Assembly (NCBI GenBank): GCA_033439295.1
Contig: JAVTLE010000015.1
Location: 930,001 to 994,000, forward strand
DNA from: Deuterostichococcus epilithicus
Lineage: Eukaryota; Chlorophyta; Trebouxiophyceae; Prasiolales; Stichococcaceae
Reading direction: 5' to 3'
DNA: 64,000 bases
Made by a program: the position numbers and the translations under genes. The stretch's first letter is position 1. Every line of letters starts with the position of its first letter. Positions 26,201 to 36,469 of this stretch are shown here, in pieces. The notes beneath the pieces were generated by a model. The model made no database searches. It was not told where the DNA came from and saw nothing but the letters and a program-made list of their open reading frames with translations.

Positions 26201-26981
26201 GCACTTGTGCAGCGTGCGCGCAGCAGAAAACTAGGATCTGTGCGGCACGAGCAGCAATGTTCAGATCCGTTCCTGTCGTTCACAACAGTCGTGCTCATTG
26301 CCTTCACACCTTCCCTGAGAACTCGGCCCTCAATCGTGTGCCTGGGCCTGCACGCGGCGCCACCAGAACGCAACGGACTGGCAGGGCTCAGCCGAGCACA
26401 GTGCACGGTTCCGCAGCTGCGCGCGTGAATCATCGCCACAGGCTGGTGCGGCACCGTCATCGCCCCTCCGCCGCCGCTGCTGGGCCTTCGGCGCTGCAGT
26501 GCGCGCTGGCGGCAACCGCAGCAGCGTCCATGCGGCCGCCCAGACATGCTGCTGCGCCACCTCTCAATAAGTAGAAGATGGTGGTGACAGGCAGGCGCCC
26601 ACCTCATCGACGCCGGAAGCAACCAGCCACTCCAGTGTGTAGTTGATGAGCGGCACGTTGACAAGCGGCAGCAGCACCTTCGGCTTCTCCACCGTCATCG
26701 GCCGGAAGCGCTGCGGCGACTCACCCCAGTCAAGCGCTAAGCGTGCAGAAGGTCACCAAGTGGGCATGCAGCGCCGCACGCACAGACGCTGACGCTGAGA
26801 TGGTACAAAATGCTCGGATTTCCTGGGCTTACGGCATTTCGTACCACCACTGTGTGTTTCAGGCTTATTACAGCCCAACGTATTGCAGTTTTGTTACCTG
26901 CGTGAAGGAGTCGGCCAGCAAGATGGCCGACAAAACATCCTTCGAGCTGTTGAGATCCGCGGACTTGCCGCGCGCCACCAT
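14256..26981 (-). CDS. Translation initiation factor eIF2B, epsilon (catalytic) subunit
   Basis: eIF2B-epsilon is the catalytic subunit of the guanine-nucleotide exchange factor for eIF2. Twenty exons join in phase (about 749 aa; family about 720): 26898-26981, 26603-26710, 26154-26237, 25818-25910, 25233-25328, 24842-24936, 24373-24493, 23947-24003, 23388-23513, 22701-22828, 22247-22334, 21755-21955, 21070-21184, 20425-20499, 19836-20002, 19150-19330, 15255-15409, 14863-14955, 14565-14672, 14256-14330. The N-terminus is a nucleotidyltransferase-like domain (LPLVNVPLINYTLEWL, FVLVTGDTVANMDLRAA). Hexapeptide-repeat (left-handed beta-helix) exons follow (VIGRECEIGRGCVVRDSYIG), and the C-terminus is a W2 HEAT domain (LKQLYDSDILAEDALLAW) with an acidic tail. 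The donor near 21755 could instead be GC at 21772, removing 18 bases. An extra in-frame exon near 19580-19632 is possible. Intron 16 (15410-19149) holds a whole gene on the other strand. Exons 9 and 13 have decayed partial copies beside them. Confidence 0.93.
16212..18668 (+). CDS. FSP1/AIFM2-like FAD-dependent NAD(P)H oxidoreductase, nested in an eIF2B-epsilon intron
   Basis: The family comprises flavoprotein NAD(P)H dehydrogenases; animal AIFM2/FSP1 reduces coenzyme Q and vitamin K at membranes and suppresses ferroptosis. Nine exons join in phase to 370 aa (AIFM2 is about 373): 16212-16309, 16466-16608, 16771-16916, 17065-17164, 17323-17426, 17614-17646, 17691-17852, 18145-18327, 18525-18668. 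Domains: N-terminal FAD dinucleotide fold (VVIVGAGPGGLSCAKAL, residues about 6-22), central NAD(P) fold (IIGGGPVGIEVAGE, about 143-156), FAD-binding motif NVFAIGDATNI (about 274) and the family C-terminus (GLFAGKTKADLGIK). It lacks the glycine at position 2 needed for N-myristoylation in the animal protein. Exon 6 is only 33 bases and the following intron only 44, the least certain part. A TGTAA motif, the usual green-algal polyadenylation signal, occurs about 165 bp after the stop. The gene lies antisense inside an intron of eIF2B-epsilon. Confidence 0.9.
20963..21079. repeat. Tandem copies of the eIF2B-epsilon exon 13 donor edge
   Basis: On the minus strand the donor segment gtgcgcccttccag is followed shortly by a diverged second copy (gtgcaccctttcaaag) and related flanking sequence. 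This is a short tandem duplication on the intron side of the exon 13 donor. Confidence 0.6.
21145..21330. repeat. Duplicated acceptor and 5' edge of eIF2B-epsilon exon 13
   Basis: The real exon begins at 21184 (minus) and reads CVIGKGHTVLERERIS. About 120 bp upstream in the intron (about 21265-21320) lies a second copy with its own ..gcgcag acceptor that would read RVIGQGHMVLEREQ and then diverge. The copy keeps the acceptor and about 45 bases of exon but not the exon's 3' half. Confidence 0.75.
23500..23732. repeat. Three tandem copies of the acceptor and 5' edge of eIF2B-epsilon exon 9
   Basis: The functional exon starts at 23513 (minus) with NVRREFVTGVLSEEELG. Two upstream copies, each preceded by an acceptor-like ctgcag at about 102-bp spacing (ctgcag near 23519, 23620, 23723), read NVRREFVMGLLSEELG and, more diverged, LRQEFVLHRALLHELAG. 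Both copies break off before the rest of the exon. Decay increases with distance from the real exon. Confidence 0.8.
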
Positions 26982-27561
26982 GCTGCAATCTATCCTCACA
27001 CACGTACACCGCACCAACTTCGAACAATGCAGAGCAGCTGCAGAGCATGCCTGGCTACTCAGCTCTGGTCACGTGGTTGGCTGGAGTTTCATTCCCCCTG
27101 GTTGCCACTTCCACCGTCCGCAGGTGCTTCCCCTTGCCCTGCCATTCATTATCTCATTTGTCTAGAATCAACCTTATACAATTGCACCAGCAACTTAAAC
27201 GGGAAGATGTTGGGCCACTGGACCATTTCGTGCAGCAGACCCTCTGTAGACACGGCACCTTTACATGGTAGGGGGCGGCGGCCGGCTCTGCATGAGCGAC
27301 GGCGGGCCACTGCATTTTGCAATCATGCAGCGGCGGTCGAATACGTCTAGGTATATAATGGGTCTAGGTCGACGTACAGGTAGACAGCTGCAGTACAGGT
27401 CCATGTCGCCAGCGAATAGCGCTGAGTGTGATGCGGTAGGTCAACACTGATTTGCCTCTGAAAGAATTCCCTCTCTAGGGTACAGCTTGACGCCTCCCTC
27501 TCTGGAATCGTTATGTCCGAGCGCAACCCAGCATTGCTTGCTCGGCGGAGGCGCGTCAGCC
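26982..27561. other. Upstream region of eIF2B-epsilon / 3' side of the GAF-domain gene
   Basis: 580 bp between the eIF2B-epsilon start (26981, minus) and the stop of the next minus-strand gene (27562). It should hold the eIF2B-epsilon promoter. No exon, RNA gene or repeat is recognised. Confidence 0.45.
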
Positions 27562-30500
27562 CTAGTCGACATGCTGTGGCGCCCGCCCGCGGGCAAAGGT
27601 GCGCCGCGCCGCAGACTCGATGAGGTACAGCCCTGCCGTCGGCGCGGCCGCGCAAGCCGCGGCCATGGCGAGCTGCGGCAGCGCGCCCCTCCAAGTGAGC
27701 CCGGACGTTGATGCGGCGGCTGCCAGAAATATGACCATCTGCAGCGCCGTCAGCAGCAGGTGCCGCGAGAAGCGGACCTGCACCGGTACCCATCGCAGCC
27801 AGTCAACACTCGTCAAGCTCACTGCAATTTCTATTCGGCTGGACATGCAGGTGTGTCACATGTGTGTGTGGATGCGGCATGTGGCTTCCAGCAGCACAAC
27901 AAATTATGCATGCCAAGAGCCCAGAGGGCGAAGCCGGGGCAGCGCGCCTGTGCTACCAAAGGCAGGAGCACCAAAGCTGGCGCCGCCCGGCGCAGGCCAC
28001 TGGCGGAGAGGCACCGCATCAGCGGCTGCTGCGCCCCTGCAGCCGCCGTGACCAAGCACACGATGCGCACGCCTGGGGATGGGCGCAGAATTGCGGCGTC
28101 AGCACGACTGCAGCAGATCACGGTCGGTGCCTCACCGCCATCGCCATTCACCTCTTGGCTGAATGCAGCCGCTGTGTGCAGAGCCTGAGTGGACAAGCCA
28201 CCACAGCCGTGGGAGAACACTCGGTTCGGAGTTAGGGGTTTGGGAGTTTGAAGTACCCAGGGAAAACTTAGCACAAGACACGGGAAACACCCCATCTGCC
28301 ATCACGAAGATGAGGAAGCCCACTGCAGAACGGACCTGCAACAAGCGCCTCGCGATGGCGCGCATAGCGGCCGCGCCGCACGAGCATGAGGTAGATGCCA
28401 ATCAGCAGCAGCGCCGCCAGTGCAATGCCGCAGGCGCCTGCCAGCCAGCCATCGTCCAGCAGCCCGCACCTAATCGTTGGCAGGGCGCCAGCGTCAGCAC
28501 ACCAAGCGGGGGACGGCGCACAATCTTCGTCACAGGTCATGTGCGGCTGCAAGCTTCTTCACAAGCCAGGAACGCGGGTCTGGGCATGAGAGGATGTCCT
28601 TCAGGACGGGCAACGGCGACGGCGACGAGCACACCAATGTTTTCCTCCACAACAAGGCGCACCCTAGGCAGGGGCGGTCGAGGGAGGCTGCCAGCATCAT
28701 CAGGCGGCCCAGCGCCAGGCCGCCTGCTGCCACATCCAGCGGCGCCTGCAGAAAACATGTGTGCCTTGGCGTCATTCTTTCGGTCGTCTGAAGACATCAG
28801 CGAGGCGAAGCTGTCAGCCCAGCGCCCGCTGCAGCCTCCAACAGCCTGTGTAGTGAGCGCTACGAAGCGACGATGGGCAACCTACAAAGAGCTTTGATAC
28901 GGCAGAAGTGAATGGCAGAAGAACATGGCACTTGCCTGCCACGCCGTCGACGCCCACGACATGTAGGCGCCCTCAGAGGACAAGTCCCAAAACTCCAGCG
29001 GGCCCCACCACCTGGCCAGCGGCGCGGCCAGCGCCGGTCCGGCCTCGGCCGCCACCAGGTCAGCCGGCTCGTCGTCGTCTGAACGCAGCTCGTACTCCTC
29101 GAAGGTGTAGCCCTCGCTGTGGGCGCGGCGGCCGCGCGAGCGGCCCTTGCCGCCCTTGCTGTCGCCCGCCGACCTGGCTGCTCGGGCACGGGCCTCTGCA
29201 GCCATGGCCAATGCGGGGCGCATGCGGACCGGGGCTGCAGCCCGCACGCACGCTGCAAAGGCGGCCACGAGTGCCCCCGCGCCAGCCAGCGCGCCGGCCG
29301 GTTCCGCCTCCGCGCGAGCGGCAGTGTCTGCCGTGGACGTGGCGGCCACTGCGGGGGCGCCAATGTCTGCCGCGGATGTGGCGGCCTCCGCGTGAGCGGC
29401 AATGTCTGCCGCGGGTGTGGCGGCCTCCGCATGAGCGGCAATGTCTGCCACGGGTGTGGCGGCCTCCGCGCAGTCGGCTGGTGAGGCGGCTTGGTTGGCT
29501 GCGTGCGGCGAGTCTGCGGTGACCGAAGGGTTCGACTCCGTGCGGAGCGGCAGCTCCGAGGCCGCGGGCGTGACTGGTCGCGCCTCGGCAGCCGGCAACT
29601 CGGCGCTGTACTGGCGCCCAGCACCCGCATTCGCCCGTTCCAGGGCCAGTGCGTCCTGCAGCAGCTGCTGCGCCGCCTGCGGAACGTCAAATGGGCAGGG
29701 TGGCTTCAGGCAGGGGAAGTCAGCACTACAATAGGCGTTGGACCAGCCTCAGCGAAGCAGTAATGCGATCTCAGGGACGTAACCTTGCGCACGCTCCAGA
29801 TGCCTGTTGACGTCACAGAGCGCAGCGGCAATGCTCTATGTCAGCATACGGTAGCCAATGCATTGCTTACCTTCAGCTCCTTTTCCGAGCGGGTGAGGCG
29901 CAGGTGCGGCGCCACGACCGCTGCTAGCGCCGCAAAGGTGTGCTGCAACCTGCGGCGCGTGGGGTGCATCGCCATGAGATCAGGACCTGTGGTTGAGGTC
30001 GCGGACCTCACGAAGCAGACGTTCCACACGTACTGGTCTGGATCTCCGCGTGGGCGACGGCGCAAGGAATTAATCAAAGTACAGGGATTGTGGGCTCCGC
30101 CATCCGCCAAGCCGGTGCGCTGCAGGGCAGCCTCTCACCCGCTGAAGGCGTGCGGCTGGGGCGACGTGACGTTTAGCGAACCCAGCGCGACGCCGTTCAT
30201 AAGTAGAGGGGCGCAGATGGCGGCATGGCGCGCCTCCCTCACCCCCTGCCAGTCCTCCAGTGGCGCGCCGCTGCGGCGGGGCAGCACAGGTTATGGATCT
30301 GCGAGTGGTTGAGGGCGGTAGTCAAGCAGGTCCGACAAGTGACGAAGTCGACGGCAGTGACAGGTGCCGGGTCGAGCTGCGCAGCCGTACTACTCGACTA
30401 CAGATCGCATTGCGACACTCTGTCAGGGGCAGCGAGGGGAGGGCACCTGAGGGCCGCGTCGTCGCTGGTCACCGCCCGGCGAGCTGTGATCGCGGCTGCA

Positions 30501-31178
30501 GCTGCTGTTCGATGCAGCGGCAGCGCCCAGGCGTGGCGGTGCGGCGCGCCGGAGCCGCTCAGGGTAAAGCAGTGCAGGCTGTCACCCGCGGTCAGACAGA
30601 GGCTGCACACAGTCGGAAACGGGAGACGCGGTCAGTGCGCGCACACTTGATCCGTAGAGGGACCGGCGTGAAGCATCGAACACGCGACGCGCCAGGGACC
30701 AGCAGCGTGCAGTTTCTCGGGCCACGTTGCATGGCAAGCCGTGGTAGTACAAAAATTGGTCTCGCAGCCTTTGCATCCATCACCCATCGCATGCAAACGG
30801 GCCAGCGACAGAAAGAAACCCAGAAAGCCCAACCTGACAGTGTCTGCTGACGGCGCCAGGCGCAGGCAGGTGTCGTGCACCAGTTGGAACGTGCGACTGT
30901 CTTTCTCGCTGCACAGGCTCATGGCCAATGCCGCCAGCTCTGACATGGCTGGGCACCAAGCGTCCGTCACGTACCTACGGCAGCAGCAGGGGCGACGCCT
31001 GTCAGTTGGCAATCAGGTGCAAGGCCCACCGTTCATGGCCGACACAAGCCCCACACGACGTCCGGCTAGCGCACCCCATGCGCGGCCGACGGCAGGCACT
31101 CAATGGATCGCCGATGGCAGCCACCAGTTCCCTCCTCTGCACCTGTCACATATTGCCGCCATCGGCAGGCTCGCTCAT
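27562..31178 (-). CDS. GAF-domain protein with Ala-rich linker and hydrophobic, probably multi-spanning C-terminus
   Basis: The 10-exon model closes exactly at 596 aa: 31150-31178, 30834-30974, 30447-30602, 30139-30270, 29871-29949, 28936-29676, 28663-28745, 28336-28469, 27957-28036, 27562-27777. The start MSEPADGGNM was chosen because its donor phase fits the next exon. Residues about 10-180 resemble a GAF sensory domain: a helical start (MSELAALAMSLCSEKDSRTF), a middle strand region, the typical HAAICAPLLMNGVALGSLNV strand pair, and a closing helix. A 247-residue Ala-rich exon follows, with four imperfect 13-14-residue repeats (AEAATPAADIAAH type) and an acidic end. The last four exons carry three or four hydrophobic segments (for example GIALAALLLIGIYLMLV and LLLTALQMVIFLAAAA). 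The donor after the large exon is GC (CAG|GCAAGT). Ligand, location and output are unknown; I recognise no named family with this layout. Confidence 0.75.
29280..29480. repeat. 42-bp minisatellite in the GAF-domain gene coding region
   Basis: About four imperfect direct copies of a 42-base unit (containing gcggcaatgtctgccgcggg and gtggcggcctccgc). The period is a multiple of three, so it encodes the Ala/Asp repeat of the linker without disrupting the frame. Confidence 0.75.
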
Positions 31179-32115
31179 CGAAGGGAAAACTGGAGCCAAA
31201 CACTTCAGCACGGGCGCAGGCTACTCAGCATCATTACTAACAGTGTGAACCCGCGTCATTACCCGTGGCGCCAAATTGGCAAATTTGGCGACAAACGTGC
31301 GAACCGACTGAAGTCCTATGCAATCAAACGCAGGACCATCAGCCGCTGGCCTGGCGATGGAACTGAAGGAGACAACCAACGTCCCGTCGTCTGCGTTGCA
31401 CTTCGATGCACAGGTACGCCCTACTGCTTCAATGCCGCAGTCCAGCTCCAGAGCTTGCGTTGTCCAAACAGGACATCAATGGTCGGAGAGACGGATCAGA
31501 GGCTCGTCGACCGTGCAACCTTTGCCGCAATGAGCGGTTCCACAGTATATGTCACTTTCTGACAGCCTGCTCGGAGGACACGGATTACAGCCCATGCCAT
31601 AACCTCCTACACAAGCCTGGGCTGCCTGCCTGGCAACCCTGGTATCTAACGACGAGGCCACTGAGCCGCGGAAGCACGTGTGTGGAGGGTGGCACTGAAG
31701 TGCGTCTACCAGTGCAAATTGCAGCGCACACGGCACACGTCAACTAAAGCCATCAGGGCCTGGTTGGAGGGTCACGAGCGCGATGCGGCAGCGCACGACC
31801 CGGGTGCAGCTATTGGCGGGCTGCTCCAGGTGCGCAGAATCACGCTCGCAGCCGCGCAGCAGCATGCGACAAGGCACGTCCCGCAGTGCTGCTGCTCGCC
31901 GCTCGTCAGCATACCCGCAGGCTGCCAGGCGCCAGCGCCGAGGTGATGGCATGCGAATAATGACCTCTGGTGCGACCGGAGCAACCCCTGGCTGACATGC
32001 CCCCACGTCTTCGGTCCCGTGCTTGCAGCGGGCGCTATCGGTGCGGCCAGCGAAGGCAGCACCTCCGGCTCCCCCAGACACTCTTCCCCCGGAGTGCTCA
32101 CTCCTTGTGCAGCGC
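31179..32115. other. Intergenic region between the GAF-domain gene and VMP1
   Basis: 937 bp between two minus-strand genes; it should hold the VMP1 3' UTR and the promoter of the GAF-domain gene. An open minus-strand stretch near 31742-31950 has no recognisable similarity and no fitting splice phase, so I did not call it. Confidence 0.4.
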
Positions 32116-35100
32116 TCACTCCTTGTGCCGGTGCTGCTCCCCTTTGAGGCGAGCGGTGTCCACCTCCAGCGCGTGCGACTGCGCAAACTGCTCTATGCAG
32201 CCCACCACGAAGCTGCCCATGAACAGCAGCAGCACCGCCGACCAGGGGGTGGGAGCGAAGGACTTTAGGTAGGCGGCCGCTGCTGGGCCGCTGCTGAAGT
32301 GGCCTAGGAAGCGCTGGTGCCACCACCTGCGCGCATGCAGGGGGCGGCCGTTGGTCTGGCTTCGACCAGCTGGGTAGCAGTGGGTGTGCAAGCAAGGCTC
32401 GGTGTTGAATGGCCGACGGCAGGTAGTGCAAAATGAGTTGCGTGCCGCACTGCAAGGCCTAGATACCTCCAGCCAGCAAGGAGGAGCTTCTCTGCAATGC
32501 AACCAGGATATGCGCGGGCTTGTTTGCACTGCTGGAGGCCCATGGACCAGTCGCTGCTGTACCCGCATTCGCAGCTCTGGGTATGCAGTGGGAGCCCTCA
32601 CCGGCTGTCCGCGGCATGCGCGGCCGCGCGGCGCGCGACGCCGTCTTGGAAGCCGCTGATGCGGGCGTTGATGAAGCCGTGCAGCGCCGCCGCCGGCGCC
32701 ACCCGGCCGGGTAGGAAGGGGATGTGCGACGGCAGCCGCCGCTGCAGCCACGCGAGGATGGCGTCCCGCGACTCGCGCCGAAAGATCGCAACGAGCGCCG
32801 CCGCCTGCAGATTCACCTGCGGCAGCGAACGTGGCAGGAGGTGGAGGAAGTGTGGCAGCAGGTGTGGCGGCGCATTGCAGTCTGCCGGACCCTGCCTGTG
32901 GGCAATCGTCTGCCCCAGCGAGTGGGGAGCCATCGCGCCTCTGGGGTGTGGATGCCACCTGGGAGGATGTACAGTGCCAGCTGCGCACACATCGGCTGCA
33001 CACATCGGCTGCATGTGACTGTTGGCGACAGTCAGCAGTCAGGCTGTCAGCCAGCTGTGTGGCCAGACCACTATCTGGCAATTTGACCCCACACGATACG
33101 AGTAGAGTGATAGGTTGTACACATCATCAAGTGATGACTCATGGCAATCTCCAGCAGTACACCTAGATTAGTGAGGTCAGAGGATCTGAATGCGAAATCC
33201 CAGAGAACCGTGCATTGCAGGATCACAGATCAGGCGCGCAGCCTGTGTTGCATGGGCCTGATGCATCAGCGGCCGTGCCGCAACAAGACATACGGGTGGT
33301 CCACCCCACGCACCTTGATCAGGGCCTTGCCGATGAAGGTGGCGCCGAAGAACTGCCAGAACGGCATCTGGAAGTGGCCGCAGCAGATGCCGCACAGGTC
33401 GAACGCGGCGTTCGGCCACGCCGCCAGCAGCAGGATGCCCGCAAACCCGCGCGTCCGGATGAAGCCCGTCATCCACGACTGCATGCTGTCCGTGACGCGC
33501 GCTATCGCGCCGCCGCCTGCCCGGCCCTCCTTCTCGAGCTACGGCGCAGCACATGTGACTCGCTGTCAACGCAATCTCGGGGCAGGGGGCAGCTGGTCAC
33601 GTTTGGCAATCAGGGCACTGAGCCATCACGCCGCCACCCGCCCGTTTCTCCCTTCTCAAGCTGCAGCGGCAACACATGCGTTGTGCCGCCAGGGCGGCTG
33701 CCCTGCAGGCCGAACTTTCCTTTCTCTGCTATCGCATGCCCTTGAGGAGACTGCACTGCCGTGAGCCGCCCCGATACGCGCCTCCTTCGGCAGCTGCATG
33801 CGCGCCACAATTGACTGGCCAGAAATCTTGCGATGCTGCTGGTGCCTGCACGCAGTGCTGCTGACATGCAGTGCCGCATGAGTTCGCTCACAACATCGCG
33901 TCGACTACATCCCTGCCACAAGTGCGCAAGCGCTTGTGAATTCCGCATGTGGCCAGCTCACGGCTCGACCCTCACCGCGAGAGATTCCTCCATGCCAGAG
34001 ACCTTGCCGCCAGCCACAGAGGCGTGGAACGCCACCGCATACGGTGGAATTTCGCCGAAGGCAGTCCCTGCACCCCACAGCACCGCCGCCGGCATCACCT
34101 GCAGAGCACCAACAGCTGCCGAGTGTTGCCTCGTGGTGTGCAGTGACAAGGTCCGTCATCCGGATCCCAGTCGCAAGGCCACACGCAACTTGGTCAGCCT
34201 CCTTTCAAGCTGTGTTTCCATCCCCCTCAAGATTGGTCGACATGCATGTCGCGCCTCCTGCCACGGCAACGGCGGTGCGAGCCGGTGGCGGCTCACCTTC
34301 AAGAAGATGGCACCAAAGGTCACGTCGCCTGCGGGCGCCTCGTCGCAGCGAAAACCCTCGTGACTCCACCACATGTCCGGCTTCGAGTCGAAGGCCACGT
34401 GTTTGCACCGCTCCGCCGCCAGGCAGATCTGCATGCACCAGGGTTCATGGTAAAGGCCAGTGAGATCCGCATGTGAGTACTAACACACACTGCCTCCAGC
34501 AGCGCTCGCCATACCCATACCATTACATTGTCTCCCAAGGATGGCTTGCCAGCATGACTCAGGCTGCGAGCCAAGGCACATCGGATGATGCAGACGCTTC
34601 CTCTACGATGGCCGATTGCGGCACAAGGGTGTGGCCTCACATTCAGCTCACCTTCAGCAGCATGTGGGGAAAGAAAGACAGCACCCCCCAACTACATACT
34701 GGTGCCCGGGCCGATGAACGACAGCACGCCTCGAGCTTTCAAACCTTCTCTTTCCTTTTGAAACAGCCAGTCCTGATCACAGGAGCGGTCGTACCTTCAG
34801 CATGTGGGGAAAGAGGAACAGCAGCCCCGAGTGCATGCCGGTGCCCAGGCCGATGGACGACAGCACGCCGAGACCTACCCACCAGACGGCGTACTGCACT
34901 GCCTCCTCCAGCTCAGCGAGCTGCCCTGCCGCCGAGCCTGCGAAACGCACCACATGCACGGCACGCTCGAGTGTGGCGGGTCACAAGCTTCGGGTGGGAT
35001 CTGTTTCGCAGGAGACTATCGCATGTGTTGCAGTACGCTGCTCGTAAGCGCTGTGTTGCTCGGGCACCGAGGCCGCATTCCAGTTGGAACTCTGCCGAGT

Positions 35101-35644
35101 GACAGCCCACACATTGTGCCTGTGCGAGGACTGCGCTGTGGGCATTCGTCAGGCGCAGCCCCACCTGAGTACTTCCAGAAGAGATAGGCCACGAGGACGG
35201 GAAGCGCGATGAACAACGTCAGCGGGTGATGCGCCGTCCAGGCAATGCCCTGGACCGTCGCCGAGCCCGCATTCGCGCTGAAGTGCCGCAGCATGGCGCG
35301 CGGCGCCCTCCACAGCGTCAGGTTCCGCCGCTTGAGCGCCAGCTCTGCTTGCAGCTGCACGGTCACACAGAGCTCGGGCTTCAGATCCTGCCTTTATTCG
35401 CTCGCCATGGCTGTGGCCTCGTGAGTGCATGCAGGGAGAAGCCATCAGGTGCACCCTAGCCTGCATGAGCGAGCTGGAATGGCTTACCAAATACCCGCCT
35501 GTAGCAGGACGACAGCAGAAGGGCACAGTTTGAACGAAACACCTTCTCGATGCGTTCTTTTTCTGCAGGTTGCAAATCATCCCCAGCATCCTCGGCGCTG
35601 CTCACGATGCTGTCCATCGGACCATTGGCCTCGCTGCCGCCCAT
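32116..35644 (-). CDS. VMP1: VMP1-like vacuole membrane protein (ER scramblase/autophagy protein)
   Basis: VMP1 is a multi-pass ER membrane protein (VTT/DedA-related) with lipid scramblase activity, needed for autophagosome formation and ER contact sites. Eight exons join in phase to 437 aa (human 406): 35543-35644, about 35165-35354, 34795-34937, 34297-34428, 34003-34098, 33314-33538, 32602-32816, 32116-32326. Diagnostic stretches are [16 protein letters not shown] before the first membrane segment, [36 protein letters not shown], and [20 protein letters not shown] followed by [14 protein letters not shown]. The C-terminal segment ([20 protein letters not shown]) ends in a charged tail with no obvious retrieval signal. 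It diverges from the R-SNARE gene. Decayed copies of exon 3's donor edge and exon 6's acceptor edge lie in adjacent introns. Confidence 0.95.
33520..33670. repeat. Duplicated acceptor and 5' edge of VMP1 exon 6
   Basis: The real exon starts at 33538 (minus, LEKEGRAGG). About 118 bp upstream (33636-33670) a copy keeps an acceptor (ccgctgcag), the codons LEKGE and a G-rich tail, then diverges. Confidence 0.65.
34650..34870. repeat. Duplicated 3' edge and donor of VMP1 exon 3
   Basis: The end of exon 3 (34795 upward, encoding [20 protein letters not shown]) is repeated about 140 bp downstream in the intron (about 34652-34735). Recognisable shared blocks are cagcatgtggggaaag, ggtgcccgggccgatg and gacgacagcacgcc, and a donor-like end is kept. 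The copy contains substitutions that break the reading frame. Confidence 0.75.
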
Positions 35645-36469
35645 GGCGGCCCAGCGGCGAAGGAGCAGCGCTGTGGACCTGCAGTTGAACACAAGATTGG
35701 CGTCGAGCTCACGGCTGGGAGGTTTACACGCCTGCCGTAGGCGATGCTGTTGATGCTGCATGCAGGCACGACGTTTGCGCACTTCGCACAACCGAGTGAG
35801 GTGCATGATGGGCACAACACGCTCGCAGCCAATGCACATAAAGTCCATTGTCATCCCAGCGCAGATCTGATGCTCACCTGCAACGCTGCTAAGCCACGAC
35901 GACGATGCTCTCGAAGTCGAAGGGTGGAAGCTGTGAACTCGCACGAATATGCTCAGCAAGCCCACTCTATCGTGGTGCTGCAGCGTATCGTGCTGCTGAT
36001 GGGTTTTTCACAAGCGTCTCTGTTATACTTGATGAAGCGCAGCAGCGATAACCCTGCGACTGGCCAGCTGCACAGCACGCTGCCAGGGATCCTTGTCGCC
36101 AGATGGAATGCTTTGTGTGCCAGCTCCCAGATCCGGCAATTGATGACGCGGCAATCGACGAATGCCCTGCAATTGGAAATGAATGGCTGGACGTGACAAC
36201 GCTGCTCGCAAATCGCAAACCCTCTGAACGTGGTGCACATTTGCACATTGTCGGTCAGCAATCAGCACCTGCGCCATTGCGCATGCCATCGTTTCGCGTT
36301 GCGATAGTCACCGCACCGCCATACCTGTGTGGATGTGTGTTTGCGTAGCCGCTGCACATCAGTCCCTCGCGAAAACTACCTCGGAAAGTTTTGGATTTCT
36401 ACGACTGCTGGAACCGGTGCCAGAAGAGTGCCCTGGTGAATCGACCGCACGTCCAAGCAACAAGCAGCT
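35645..36469. promoter_or_regulatory. Shared divergent promoter region, VMP1 / R-SNARE
   Basis: 825 bp between the VMP1 start (35644, minus) and the SNARE start (36470, plus). Both promoters and 5' UTRs must lie here. GC content is lower than in the flanking exons. No single element is assignable. Confidence 0.5.
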
